Shown here: in pieces, positions 1 to 11,504 of the stretch
Layout: the number at the start of each line of letters is the position of its first letter
How positions within the stretch are numbered: position 1 is the stretch's first letter
From: Mesotaenium endlicherianum
Taxonomy: Eukaryota > Streptophyta > Zygnematophyceae > Zygnematales > Mesotaeniaceae
Assembly (NCBI GenBank): GCA_009602735.1
Contig: WELA01003657.1
Span: forward strand, 83,587-110,431
Direction of reading: 5' to 3'
Length of the DNA: 26,845 bases
The notes under the pieces: model-generated
What the model saw: the letters and a program-made list of their open reading frames with translations, nothing else
What the model was told of the DNA's origin: nothing
The model's database searches: none
Position numbers and translations under genes: made by a program

Positions 1-42
<42 letters not shown>
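1..42. repeat. (TC)n microsatellite
   Basis: About 21 uninterrupted TC units open the window. They lie just upstream of the first visible SART3-like exon, so they probably sit in an intron and extend the polypyrimidine side of its 3' splice site. Confidence 0.9.
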
Positions 43-48
<6 letters not shown>

Positions 49-74
49 GCAGGGCTTCTGTCAAACCGGTGCAG

Positions 75-3000
75 GTGACCCCACGGCTGGCTGAAGTGAG
101 AGCCCTGGAGGCCTCCCAGGAGGCGGCGGCCCCCAACAGCGCAACAGCTGGCGGCGCTGCTGCTGCTGCTGCTGCTGGGCGCGTGCGACAGCCAAAGGGA
201 ACGGAGAAAGACTCGGGCAAGGCTCCCAGAAACACGCCTGGTATGTGCGTATGCCTGCTGCTGCTGCTTCTGCTGCTTCTGGTGGCCCTCATGCTCGCAT
301 GTCACACTGCAGGGGGGTCAATGAAAGAGCGTGCCAGGCATGTGCACATCTATGTGCACGCTTCACAGGCAGGCAGAGCACACGCAAGTGAGCTTGGCTT
401 GCTGATAGAGCTATAGGCCCAATTGTCTGACATGCCGGCCAGGTGACCCATCAACCGTCACAATGGCACTGCCACATGTCGCCGGCGTGAGCGCGACAGG
501 CCTTTCCCGCCGTAGTTAGTAAGGGGGTCGTGTGAGCTCAGGGGTGTGCTTTCTCTTGCTCTTTCCTTCCGATGCGAATTAAAGTATTGGCCTGCAATGC
601 TGCCTGAAGGGAGGCAGGCAGGTTGGCAGGGCAGCAGCCACTGTGGCTGCTGGAGCAATGAGGCGGACCCGGCACCCCGTCAGCTTAGGGCTGGCTGCAG
701 AATTGGCCTCTTTAAGAGTGTTGTACTGCTGGGCTGCCTGGGTGGTGCAGACATGAAAAAGGGCAGGAAGCGCGGACTGGGCTACCACGACGCCCCCCCC
801 GCGCGCAATGCAGGAGGGCAGCCTGATGCGGTGCATGGGAAGCGGCAGAAGAGGGATGCAGAGGCTGATAGCGGAGCAGCCAAGGTAGGAGGAGGACAGG
901 TGGCGCAGAAGGGAGCGCCAGCCAACGGGGGCCCGGGCAGGGAGGAAGGCGGGGAAAGGCACGTGCTTTCCACTGAGGGAAGGGGAGGGGCCGACCAGGA
1001 GCAGCAGGGTGCTGAGGCTGGGGCTGGAGCTGGGGCTGAGAAGGGGGAGCAGCAGGAGGATCACGAGATGGGCAGCGAGGGCGAACCCAGGAGCCCCAAC
1101 CAGGCCGCCGGCCAGGCCAGCGGGCGGCCCGTGTACAAGGACGAGTGCACTGCGTTCGTGTCCAACATCGAGCTCGAGGTACTGTGCGTGCTCGCTTGCA
1201 TGCTTGCGTGCCTCTGGCCCTCTCTTTTTCTCTCTCTGCAAAGCTCGCGCAGCTGGCGCCCGGCTGCAGCCTGGCAGCTGATCGACCAGTCAGCCAGGCA
1301 GCTCGTGAGGCTGAAACCTCATTCCTCTGTGCTCTGAGATGCTCACTGAAGCCCCTCTCACGAGCGGCGCCCTGTTGCGAACCAGGCACCAGCCAGCCAG
1401 CCAGCATACCAGTCACTCAGGTACTCGGGCATTTAGTCCTGCATGTGATTGGTCCATAGGCAGGGCAGCCTTTCTCTCGCAGCCGGTGCCCTGCTCCCTC
1501 CTACCAGCAGCTGGCCGGCCTGCCAGCCAGGTTACCTGCTCAGTCGGTCAGCCAGTCAGCCAGCCAGTCAGTCACTGTTCACTTAGTTAGCCAGTCGGGT
1601 AGCCGGTTGGTCAGTCGCTTGTTCAGCGAGCTGAGGCATCATCCCCTAAGCCTGAGATGCTTTCTGCGGCCTCTCCCAGACAAAGCACCCTGCTGCAAAG
1701 CCTTTCAGCTGGCCAGCCCGGCAAGGATGCACACGGTTGGCGTATTGTCAGCCCGTCAGCCAGTTCGCCAGGCAGCCAGCTGGCCAGCGGGCAAGAGGCA
1801 GGCACTTGTGAGCAAGTGAGGCCGAGACAGCGATTCCTGCCATTCCTCATCTGATACTCGCCCTTCCCGCCCTCCCCTCCTTCCTCCTTTGGGATGGTTC
1901 CATGTGCGGTGCGTGGTGACGCGTGTGCGTAATGTCGCAGACGAGCGAGGGCGAGATGAGGGAGCTGTTCAGCCAGGCGGGCACCCTCAGGGACATCCGC
2001 ATGGCGCGAGAACGCTTCACCGGCCGCTTCCGGGTGCGTGCCCTCTCTCTCTGCTCTCCTCTCTCCCTTCGGGCCCCTCCCTTCCCGCCGCTCCTGTATG
2101 AGCGCCAGTCGCCAGTCTGCATAGAGCTACGACTTGCTCTGTCCCCAAGTTATCTCTGCCGGGGGGGAACTTCCTGCTTTGCTCTGGTGCAAGCTGAGCC
2201 ATCTCCCCGAGCAGGTTCTGGTCCTCCCGCGTCTCAACTTCCGCTGTCTGATGTCTGATGATTTTTCACTGCCCGCCCGGCGTGTACACCATCTCGCCAT
2301 GTGCCACGGTGTGTGCATGAGAGAGATAGAGAGTGTGTGTGGTGCGTGTGTATGCGTGTGTGTGTGTTCTCCTGGGCGGCTGCGGGCCTTCAGGTCAGCA
2401 GGCCATGCTCTCTACTCGCAACTGCCCTCCGGACTTGAGGCATATATCTGCAGGCCTGAATTTGTGAAGCCTGGAACATGCCTGACTCTTCAATCTACGT
2501 CATTCTCAATTAAGCCTGGCCTCGTTGCCAGCCTGCATGGCTGCCCACAATAAGGCCGTCGAAGCATCCTGTATTTTTGAGTCAGCCATTTTTTACGGTC
2601 AAAATTGAACATCAGTACGGAAGTGAGGCTGCTGGGCACACTTGAGAAGCGGAGCTTTTTCCGATGCAACGTGTTAGGCACTTCGGGTCAAACTCGAACC
2701 CAGCTGATGGTCAATAGTGCAAATCTGGCGTGCACCCGGGGGGAGAGGAATTTGCTCGTGGCAGGGCTTCGCTTACGTGGAGTTTGAGACGGAGGAGGCT
2801 GTGGTCGCGGCCGTCGAGAAATTTAACCGGCACACTTTGAGAGCCCGCCAGCTCAGCGTGAAGCGATCGGACCCCTCTGCAGCCAAGGCGGGTGGCCCCC
2901 CTGGCGGCACACGCGGGGACCGTGGGGGAGGGGGCTCTGCTAGAGGTATGACACCGCATCTCAGGATTCTGCCAGCTGTCGGCTGTGGCCCCCGCACGCC

Positions 3001-3960
3001 CGCGTGGGCTGACGTTGCCTTGTAGATTCGTGTCATCTGTTGGTTGTGGCCGGGCCAGCACGTATGCATAGCCGACGTCACTTCCTCACTCTGCCATCCA
3101 TTGGCCGCAGTTATCGCCGCTGCATGCGTCCGTAGACTGCCCCTGCTCAAGCTGTGGTGCAAAAATGACAGCGGGAGGCTCTGGTCATTCTTTGTTGTCT
3201 TCGGCCTGTTTTGGCTTTCTCGGAGTCGAGTCGTTCTTTAGCTGTAGCATCCCTCCCTCTGTTGCCTTCCCCGTGGAGGGTGCTGGCCTGTCCAAGTGGT
3301 GCGCAAGTCTCACTATGCACACTGCCTACTTCCTGGTGCTGGAGCTGTCTCTTGCTGCTTTATGTAACAGTCACCCAACAACCATCGGGAGGGTGTCACG
3401 CCATCGGCATTGTCGTTGTCGTCACATCGTCTGACTGTCTTCACACTTAAAAATGCTCTGCAGCCCGTGTGACACCACTAGCGCACGTGCTCGAAGGACT
3501 TGGATGAAAGTCCCTCCACGCTTACTGAAGTTCCTGTGCACGTGTTTGCGTTCTACGTAAAAGATGGAAACATTCTGCACCGATAGCGCGTGGTTGTCTT
3601 CGGTCTCAGGCGCCTCGTTCTCCTTGTTTCGGAGACCCTGTTTGGTATGGGCGTGCTGAAAAATTTGCAGGAAGAGGACAGAGAGGCGGAGCTCGGAGGG
3701 CAGCGGAGGGCTCAGAAAGAGGAGGCCGAGGGGGGGGCAGAGGCAGAGGCAGTGGGTACGGCCAGGGGAGTGACCAGCCACCGGCATTCTCCAGGAGGGG
3801 CGGCCATGTGCAGCTCTCGGGCAGTAACACTTTTGCCGTGCCTCGCAATGTGCGAAGGACTGCGGGTAGTGGAAGAGGGGAAGGAGACGGTGGGGGTGGG
3901 CAGGCGGGTGAGACGCCCAAGTCCAACGTTGAGTTTCGTGCTATGCTTTTTAAAAAGTAG
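75..3960 (+). CDS. SART3: SART3/Prp24-type U4/U6 snRNP recycling factor, 3' part (5 exons)
   Basis: Proteins of this family help re-anneal U4 and U6 snRNAs after splicing, acting in the nucleus with the LSm2-8 ring. The exons are 75-240, 751-1178, 1941-2033, 2765-2945 and 3671-3960. All introns are GT-AG, the phases agree, and the joined length is 1158 nt (385 residues plus stop) with no internal stop. In order it shows: a VTPRLAEVRA segment and poly-Ala run; a basic linker (KKGRKR); one RRM beginning DECTAFVSNIELE (RNP2), with RNP1 RGFAYVEF split between R and G by an intron; an RGG/GR-rich stretch; the segment GHVQLSGSNTFAVPRNVR; and the end PKSNVEFRAMLFKK, which resembles the LSm-interaction motif of plant SART3 proteins. 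The N-terminal HAT repeats would lie upstream of the window. The C-terminus decides the assignment against a generic RRM protein. The first visible exon is the least certain. Family assignment is from memory of plant homologues. Confidence 0.82.
152..178. repeat. GCT/CTG trinucleotide run encoding poly-Ala
   Basis: A GCT-type run inside the first visible SART3-like exon encodes a run of seven alanines. It is a length-variable coding microsatellite in the linker before the RRM, not in a conserved domain. Confidence 0.75.
1383..1640. repeat. Degenerate CAGC/CAGT tetranucleotide-rich intron stretch
   Basis: The intron at 1179-1940 contains clustered imperfect CCAG/TCAG units, for example around 1390-1410 and 1535-1615. 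It has no coding continuity in any frame matching the neighbouring exons. It is best read as low-complexity intron DNA. Confidence 0.6.
2320..2372. repeat. GA/GT-rich microsatellite in intron
   Basis: GAGAGATAGAGAG is followed by interrupted GT repeats inside the intron at 2034-2764 of the SART3-like gene. This is simple-sequence DNA without a functional signal I can identify. Confidence 0.7.
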
Positions 3961-5997
3961 CTGCCAGCTCTGCGCTTGTTGCAGTGGCGGCATGCGAGCT
4001 TGTTAGGGAACAGCTCATGAATATAACTTTTTCTCATACGTCAGCAATTTGTAAGCAGAGCCTTCTGAGTCTTTAATTCACTGTCTGCTTCTGTGCCTCG
4101 ATGCCGCGCAACCTTTGCTTCATGTGATGATGTCAACTTTCTTGTTTGTCGTTTCTTGGTACGTGTATTGAGTGTTGACAGGCAGTATCACCACAGAAAA
4201 GAAGCTTGGTACAAAAACAGAGAGCACAAAGAGCTAGTATGCAAGCGAGGAAGCTTCCTCTAGAACCGTCGCAGTTTCCCAAGGCACTTTCATGAGCCCA
4301 CAAGAGATGGCTGTTTACGATGTGGCTTCCCAAAAAAAGCTGGTGGTCCAGAAGACGAGTGCCATAGGACTGGGTAAAGATAAACTCCTACAACCTGCAC
4401 GATGTTCGTGACAGAATTTGCCCCTCTGCATGAGGGCCATATGCGTTGTAATGCATGGAGTGATTGGGCCAAGTGCAATGCAGACGGAAGGTGAGTGCAA
4501 CACGAGTCTTCTGATTTGGAGGTGAGATGGTGGCATTCAAAATAAGCTGAAAGATCAGATTATTATGTACCCTCTGAAAAGATGAGCTCTTCTATATTTG
4601 TACATCCATTGAGAGACTTTTGCATCCTATTGGGGGCCGGGGGTAGGGACAGGGCGCGCAAGAGTCAGCTAGTACATGCATGAATCTGTGCGCTGGCGCC
4701 TGCGTCTTCTGTGGCTACTCTCAGCTCCTATCTTCTCCAATGGTGCACTTTGGGGAGACATGTTTCGGTACGGCTTGTTCCCCGCAAAGTTGGGAAACCT
4801 GGTCAGGTCACAATTGTGAAAAAGGAGATGAGAGATGCTCCAGTGTAAAAGGCAAGGCAAGGCAAGGCAGTCAAGTAAGGCACTTACCCTAAAGTTCCCG
4901 CTTTAGGTCACCAGCCGCTGATCAAAGTGGCCACATGGTGAGTGTGCATGTAGGAAGGAGTTTCAATCACCGCACTGCTGTCCACGTCTTGTCCACGGAG
5001 TTGACGTTTTCCATAGGTGACAGGCCTATCAATGTCCTTACTCCTGGATACTTCATGGAAGTAATGGTTACGAGAAATCAACACAGAAGCATTCGAAACC
5101 TTAAATCAGCTAGATCACAAAGCTCTCCCTCGGGAGAAAGAATGGGGTCCTAAAACTAAACGCTGCAGCGGGCAGCAAGAATATGACTAATTGACTATGC
5201 ACACCACAAAAAAAACTCCTGCCTGCCTCGGCTGCATCCTCACCTCGACCGTTTCGGCACGATCTTTGCCTACGTTCGCTAAAAAACTGGGATTCTCCTC
5301 AAGGTGTTCAGGTTCAACCTGCCTGAAGAGGTACCTGAAGTCTAACACCTCCAGTTGGTTTATAAAATTATCTGGCCCTGGCCGAGTTAGACTCTCTATA
5401 ATATTATGCCAAGCAAGAACACCTGAGTTCTGCAAAGAATTGTAGCGGTGCCAAAACTGTGTCACGCGTTTGCGTCCTATGCAGTGCCGGTTAAGTTATA
5501 CCACCTTATTCACTGCAATCTCTCCTCGTCAAGCTCTTCTTGTTCCTCCCAAACTTGCAGCCACCTCAGCCGCAAGGTTTTATAAATACGTGAGGGACCT
5601 CCCCTCATACTATATGTACATTCTCTCGCGCAAATGTACAGGCTTGCAGTTTCTTTACAACCGGCTCTAAGCTTTACATGCCCTACAGAACTTGCTGTAT
5701 ACAACGCGCGTCCTTGGCAGCACTGGAATTTATCTATACCGTGACCTGGTGCTGCCTCGTACGAGCAACTCCGTTCTACGACAACAAAGGTAGAAGCGAG
5801 TGCGACGCGGGTTCGGGAGCGCTCCGGTGAGCCCAGGCTGCCAAGTGCATGCCGTAGTCGGAACCGTCTCCGGCCGAGTCGACAGATTCTGACGATGTCA
5901 TACAAATTTCCATACCTGCGGGCAAAAGGATGTTACAGCTTTTTCAATCAGCCAGCCAGGTAACATCCGAAGGTGCACAAGCATTATGTCATTCAGG
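3961..5997. other. Convergent intergenic region, no gene recognised
   Basis: This stretch lies between the stop of the plus-strand SART3-like gene and the stop of the minus-strand LBD gene, so it holds both 3' UTRs. A short GGCAA tandem repeat sits at 4851-4869. The only open frame that looked possibly coding is the minus-strand one at 5187-5465, listed separately. I saw no convincing poly(A) signal pair or RNA gene. Confidence 0.6.
5187..5465 (-). CDS. Unrecognised open frame, possible gene fragment
   Basis: A 92-codon minus-strand frame runs without low complexity and has balanced, protein-like composition (motifs such as GVLAWHNIIESL and LEVLDFRYLFRQ). It begins at a GTG rather than an ATG, with a stop a short way upstream. 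A CAG at 5457-5455 could be a 3' splice site, making this a terminal exon or a fragment of an inserted gene. It lies about 530 bp downstream of the LBD stop on the same strand. I do not recognise the family, and chance openness is a real alternative. Confidence 0.25.
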   Translation of the reverse strand: MTQFWHRYNSLQNSGVLAWHNIIESLTRPGPDNFINQLEVLDFRYLFRQVEPEHLEENPSFLANVGKDRAETVEVRMQPRQAGVFFVVCIVN

Positions 5998-7820
5998 TCA
6001 AAAAAGCACTTGAGCGCTGCACACTCGCAGATGAATTGCGTTGGGCTGACTGACTGGCTGACTGCTAACTGCTGATTGTATAGACACACACAGACGAGAA
6101 GGCGGGCCAGGGGGACAAGCGAGCATACCAGCGGTGGAGAGGGTGAGGGACGAATTGGGGGCCAGGGCTGGCACGAACGCGGCAGGGCATCCGTGGGGGG
6201 TGGCGCGCCGGGCCACAGGTGCCACTACGGGTGGACTCAGCGTCCCGGGCCCCCTTGGGGTGCCGGAGCTCCTCTCCCCGCCGCTGCTGCCCCCTGTCAC
6301 GCTCCCGGATGCGTTGCTGTGGTTGACGGGCGAGCGGCAGCCCCCATGCGAGCGCGCGGGGGACTGCTGTGACTTGCAGCCGCTGCCGCCACCGCCGTTG
6401 CCCGTGGCGGTGGCGGTGCTCGTCTGCCACTGCTGTATGCTCTGAGACGCGCTGTGGGGGTCGGGGCTGCACAGGGGCACCCCCACGTGCGCGTGCGTGT
6501 GAGGGCTCTGCGGGTGGGGGTGCATGTGCAGGTGCTGGGCCGGCATGCTGCTGGCACCGCCGGCGGCGCCGCCGTTGCCCGCACCGCCGCCAGTGTAGCC
6601 GCCCGGCATCTGGCAGAAGCCGCCGGCCAGGCTGGGGCCTGTGGATGTCGTCGAATAGGAGCCAGATGGGTATGCCACCTGGGAGGATGCTGCCACCTGG
6701 TACATGGAGGCCTGGTAGGCCGCAGCGGCGCTGGCCGCGTTATTCATAGGCGTCATGGTGAGCGGCCAGTACGCCATGGGCGCGGCCTCCATCCCCGGGA
6801 AGGAGAAGGACGCGTACTGCATGGTATTGCTCGTCATCTGCTGCTGCTGCTGCTGCTGGTGCTGCTGCTGGTGGTGGTGCTGCTGCTGCTGCTGCTGCTG
6901 GTGGTGGTGGTGGTGCTGTTGCGTGGTGGGCACTGAGGGCCCTAAAGGGGAGCCCGCCTGGGGGTAGGTGGCGCTGGCGTTGTTGCCGTTGGGAGTGGTG
7001 GAAGTATTGGTACAGGGCGGCTGCTGAAACTCCGTCAGGGAGCCGCCTTTGAGCACGGTGTCGACAGCCGACTCGCACGCGTGCCACTGCCCCGACCACA
7101 GCAGCCCCGCAGAGCCGTACACCTGCGCGAAGCCCCAGTGGCCCCGTGATCAGATTTCACCCATCAGTGCCCACAATCGATTGATGCCCACGGGGTATGA
7201 AAAAAGCTATGTATGAAAGTGACCCCCATGCTCAAGGCCTGTGAATGGAAGATGACGATTCACATGACAAGCAGAAAATGTGTTCCTCCTGCAGTTGGTG
7301 AGAGAGGGGCACGTACGGGGTTGATAGTGCGGCCGCACGCTTCGTACAGCAGGGACTGGAAGAGAGCTGCTCGCACACATGCCAAACAAATGCACGAGTG
7401 AGATTGATGAAATCGGCGAGTGAGTGCTGTCATGGCAGGATGCAGACAGTGTACGGCCGCAGACCTCGGATTACTTCTTGATCACGTACTCACGCAGCAA
7501 AGTGGTTGAACTAAGATGTTGTGAAATGCATACATGGCGCCAAGACTTAGCATTGGCGGGAGCGAGCATCGATTGGCACAACAAGGTAGCGAGCGAGCGA
7601 GCGAGCGAGGCATTGCGGTATAGTAAACTGCAGTACCAGGTCGCTGCGAGTCGGACACCTGTTGGATGAAGTTCATAAGCCCCGCGCGCCCGAAGAACTT
7701 GGCCAGGAACAGCGTGGCATGGCCCTGCGCCTCCGAGCCCTCGATGCCGGCCAGGCACGGCCGCAGCGTGCAGTTCTCGCTGCAGCCCTTTCGCAGCACC
7801 CGGCAGCCATTGCAGCTCAT
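5998..7820 (-). CDS. LBD: Class II LBD (LOB-domain) transcription factor, 3 exons
   Basis: LBD proteins are nuclear DNA-binding regulators found only in streptophytes; class II members in flowering plants (the LBD37-39 type) repress nitrogen-responsive and anthocyanin genes. The exons on the minus strand are 7820-7637, 7366-7317 and 7122-5998, with GT-AG introns of 270 and 194 bp and matching phases, giving about 452 residues. The zinc-finger-like block is C3-x2-C6-x6-C13-x3-C17 ([17 protein letters not shown]). The GAS block includes [14 protein letters not shown] (residues 38-51). Exon 2 encodes [16 protein letters not shown], and exon 3 starts [20 protein letters not shown], a class II signature. 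An in-frame TAA at 7859-7857 precedes the ATG, which supports this start. The C-terminal ~350 residues are low complexity: His/Gln tract, Ala run, Gly/Ser/Pro-rich. The extreme C-terminus may be read-through of an unspliced intron (see findings). Confidence 0.9.
6838..6921 (-). repeat. CAG/CAC trinucleotide tract encoding poly-His/poly-Gln
   Basis: Read on the minus strand, alternating CAC and CAG runs encode about 28 consecutive His and Gln residues in exon 3 of the LBD gene, after the LOB domain. Such tracts often occur in transcription factor activation or condensate-forming regions and vary in length between alleles. Confidence 0.9.
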
Positions 7821-7835
7821 CCCTTTGTTCTTCGC

Positions 7836-7856
7836 GTCCTCCTCCTCCTCCTCCTT
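7836..7856 (-). repeat. GGA/GAG purine tract in LBD 5' leader
   Basis: A run of five to six GAG/GGA units lies between the in-frame TAA and the ATG of the LBD gene on the minus strand, presumably in its 5' UTR. A GAGA-type regulatory role is possible but is inference. Confidence 0.5.
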
Positions 7857-9570
7857 TTACTCCTCGGCTCCTCGTTTGTCAGCGGCTGTGAGTGGGGAGG
7901 CCCCGACAGCTGAGCACTCACTGGCAACAGCAACAATGCATCTACTGACTCTTCAGCCGGCTCCTCTGTCCCGTGCAGGCTCTCTTGCTGTAGCTCAAAT
8001 TCAGAAGGAGCTGCACAGTGATGCCCTGCAAAACATAGGTGACAATTCTAAATTCAGCACCTGAAAGCTTGAATGAAGCCAGGGATAGTAACTCCAGCGT
8101 AAATTAAAGGGTAACACCAAGTCGGAGCAAATGCAGACCGGGAATTCACTGAAATTCTTTCAAACTATAAAACACAAGTTGTGCGGCACTATAATAATTC
8201 GCTGGGTGCAGTGCGAACGCAACAAAAGGCTCCATCAGTGCAGATGCGGACGTAGTTTGGGAACGGTGGCATCATGTGCGTACTCTCAAGCATGTACCAT
8301 GCACCTGTGATTGAGCTACAATCACTAATTCATAAGCATATACACATTCTGAAGTAAGACAACCATACAAGACTGATGTCGCAGGACACCAGTGGCACAC
8401 CTACAGTAAACACTCGCGTAGTCACATGGACAAGCCCTTTATTGACTGCATAATCAAATTGAGAAGCTAAATTTACCTAGGTCAGGGGCCAGCTGTGTAA
8501 AAGTCTTCGCAAGCAATGTTTCATAGAAGTGTACATGGTGAGTATAGCAGAGTCGAATATCAGTACTTCCGGGTGTTATATGGCGACTTACCAAGGTTTG
8601 AGGCTCACAGCTTCTAACTACTTTACACGGAGGTCAACCCAATTTGGCCGGTCTACTCAGACATGCTCGATCAAATGTACACATATAACAAGAGGACCTT
8701 TCTAGATTGACTGGCCACCCTTAATTAGACCTCTAATTAGAAGAATTTGATAACAAGCTGGTCAACAACGGGGATGGATTAGACGCATGCATTAAGCAAA
8801 AGGGCACGACACTTTAGGCGATCAGCCGGCGGTTGATCAAGGCAGGTCCTTCCTAGAAAGTCGGACAGATTTTTCAAAACATCCAGAAACAACAGAGATA
8901 CATCGTGATATGTCGACTAACTTTGTGCATCGGCTTCGCATTCGAGTCGAATTAGTGCAAATTAGGATGAATGAACACCATGTCACTGCCACGCACTTAC
9001 ATTATCCAAAGACATTGGAACTTTTGAAGTCCTCGGCTCTTTTATCACACGGGCTCTGTTGTATCATTTTCGTCACTTCTTTGCGCCATCCGCCAAAAAC
9101 TGGATGTAATCGTCCGTAATCGTCAGTTACCGGCACCCCAGTAATAAGCAGTCATCGCTGGTCATCGCCGCACATCTAGTTCCCACTGCGCTGGACTACG
9201 CTGGACACGCCGACATAGTTCCCAAGTCGGAGATAAGCCTCGTCACATAGACGGCCAACAAAAACATTTCTTTTTGCTGCTTTGCGCTGCAGGATTGTAA
9301 ATGCACATGTCTGTTTTGCACGACGAACTGCTGATATCATCACAAGCAGTTCGAGCCTTTCAGAAAACCGCTTCGATTTCGTAGGGGGAAGTGCATGAGT
9401 GAGACGATATATTATCCACTAGTGAACTTCCAGTTCGTACGGATGGTTGATGCTTCACCAAGTGGCCTACAGGCTGCTGCAGATGCTCGGCGAAGGCTGC
9501 AGAAAGTGGTGCAGGACAGGGGCCCGCAGGACAGTGCAGGACGTCTGAATCCGAGAACGCGGGTTGAAGG

Positions 9571-9630
9571 CGGGTTGAAGTTGCTTGAAGTGGTTTGAAG
9601 CAGTTTGAAGCAGCTTGAAGTGGCTTGAAG
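9571..9630. repeat. 10-bp minisatellite (consensus NNGNTTGAAG)
   Basis: Six adjacent 10-bp units ending in TTGAAG can be read directly: CGGGTTGAAG, TTGCTTGAAG, TGGTTTGAAG, CAGTTTGAAG, CAGCTTGAAG and TGGCTTGAAG. Part of a further unit precedes them. There are no spacers, so this is not a CRISPR array. Confidence 0.85.
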
Positions 9631-11504
9631 TCTGCTGATAGATCTTGCTTATCCTCCACGCGGCTGTGACAAGGTAGACGCCGTCAAATGAGTCTCATTG
9701 GCAGTCCACTCCGCCATCAAACTCGGACACCTGGGTTCGTGGTCATCAACAACAGACGTTCCAAATCTATGGCCAGCACCGATATTTCTTGCGTGGTGCT
9801 TGTGTGCTCGTCTATAAAATCCACCATCAATTTTTTGGATAGATCTATCGCCGATATACTCCAAAACCACGATAACTGACGATAATTGTCGCAGGACTAT
9901 GCTAAAGAACTGAATCACCGTGATACAGCAGCGACGATAGTCAACGATCCTCGTCAAGTCTGCCAGTCGTTGTTCCCCGTACAACAAAATGCCGCCCGTT
10001 AATATTCTCAGTTTGTATGGTACACAATGTAATAGGCACGTCCGATGTCACTGCTTACAGTTACGGTCTGACATGCGTGGCAGAAGGCACGGTGAATCAG
10101 GTAAGCAACAAAGACCACAAGAGACCACGCCAGGATGACCTGACAAGGTCAACGCAGGACCAAGGACTTCGGCATTATCACACGCGAGGTGTGGCGTGCA
10201 CATTAGAAGCAATACCGACACCTTGGGATGGGTGGGAAGGGCAAGCCATGTCAAAAATGGGGTTGACCACAACGAGGCCAAAGATGGCCACGAATGCACC
10301 TACAGAGTGGGACAATGATGAAGTGGATAGCCACATCGGGGCTTGAAATAGTGGCAGGGAAGCCACAAGGCACCAGCCACGGCAACGTACATCAACGTGA
10401 CCGCCATGCAAGCTCAGTCGCGTTCTGAAACACGAGCTAGTCACGGGCAACTTCAACGAGGCAGCACGAGGAGATTTGGTGGCAAGTGCTTAACCAACAC
10501 ATTGTTTAGGGTTTCCAAATCGACGAGGAGCCAATGAGCCACGCTTCTACTTGTTCAATATTTCCTTACTCGCTGCAATCTAGTTTTCTAAATTAGTCAG
10601 TGATTAGGAATTTTCTAAATAAGATTGAATCTTGCACAAGCTACAACTTGCATATTCGATTCCGTAGAAGATCCTTATAAAAAAACTAGGACAAACCCCA
10701 GGGTGCGTGCAGATTGCAGAAAATTGTGAAGTGGTGGTCAAATTCTAAGTTCTCAAAATTCCTTCATACAAAAGCGAATACTTGGATCAAGTTCTCAGTG
10801 CACAATTGAGAAAGATGGGTTTTCAGTGTGAAACCGATAAGCGTGATTAAATGCAGAGAATCCAATTCAATTAGAAAGAGGTTGCTATGGAATCAAATTT
10901 TTAGAAACTTGTACTTCCTAAATATTAAAGCAAAAACCTGTGAAAATAACTTTCTCTAATTCTTGTTAATTTTGATATTGCTTATAAGTGATTTATGCAA
11001 ACAACAATTCATATGAGCCCCTCAGTATGGGAAAGAGCTTGTCTAGAAGTAGCCACATCTGCACTAGTAAAAGAGAATTTAAGACATTCAAAAAAAATTG
11101 TAAATTAGTAAAATTGTTGATGGAATAGGAGGATAGTGAGCTCAATGTGTAAACACCAAGCATGATGATCAGGAACTTGGCTTTTGTATGTTCGCGTCAA
11201 TGAAAAAGCAATGGTTACCAGGTTTGACCATTCACTGGCACGTGAGCAAGGTCAATTCTGGATAATCAACCAGGTCAATAACCTACGTGCAAAAGTCACC
11301 AGCAAAGATTGACCAGGTTGACGACACATATGTGGGCAACCCACACGCGTGCCAGGTGCACCGACACGAATAGGCAGGGCACAAACATTGTTACCTCCCC
11401 AACAAATTTGGCTTCAGGTTTTTTAAGAGAGTGCAACAATATGAAATTTTCATACATCCGATTAGACTTAACTTGCCCGCACTTGCTAGCAAATTCTACC
11501 ATAG

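Larger units (their letters stand above)
7821..11504. other. LBD upstream region and AT-richer DNA without recognised genes
   Basis: This 3.7-kb stretch should contain the promoter of the minus-strand LBD gene in its first part. Base composition falls from the GC-rich gene space to clearly AT-rich DNA beyond about 10.5 kb. All open frames are short and show no recognisable motif. Apart from the 10-bp minisatellite at 9571-9630 I see no structured element. It ends at the insertion site of the LTR element. Confidence 0.55.

Noticed and set aside
579..1416. Long minus-strand frames of 220 and 234 codons
   Set aside because: They lie antisense to the GC-rich SART3-like exon at 751-1178 and its introns, and are Pro/Arg/Ala-rich with no motif. 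The plus-strand RRM exon explains the openness.
6369..6967. Plus-strand frames of 126 and 160 codons, including Leu/Val and Cys/Trp runs
   Set aside because: They are the complement of the LBD third exon; the runs are the other reading of its CAG/CAC tract.
9571..9630. Possible CRISPR-like array
   Set aside because: The 10-bp units are directly adjacent with no spacers, and the genome is eukaryotic.
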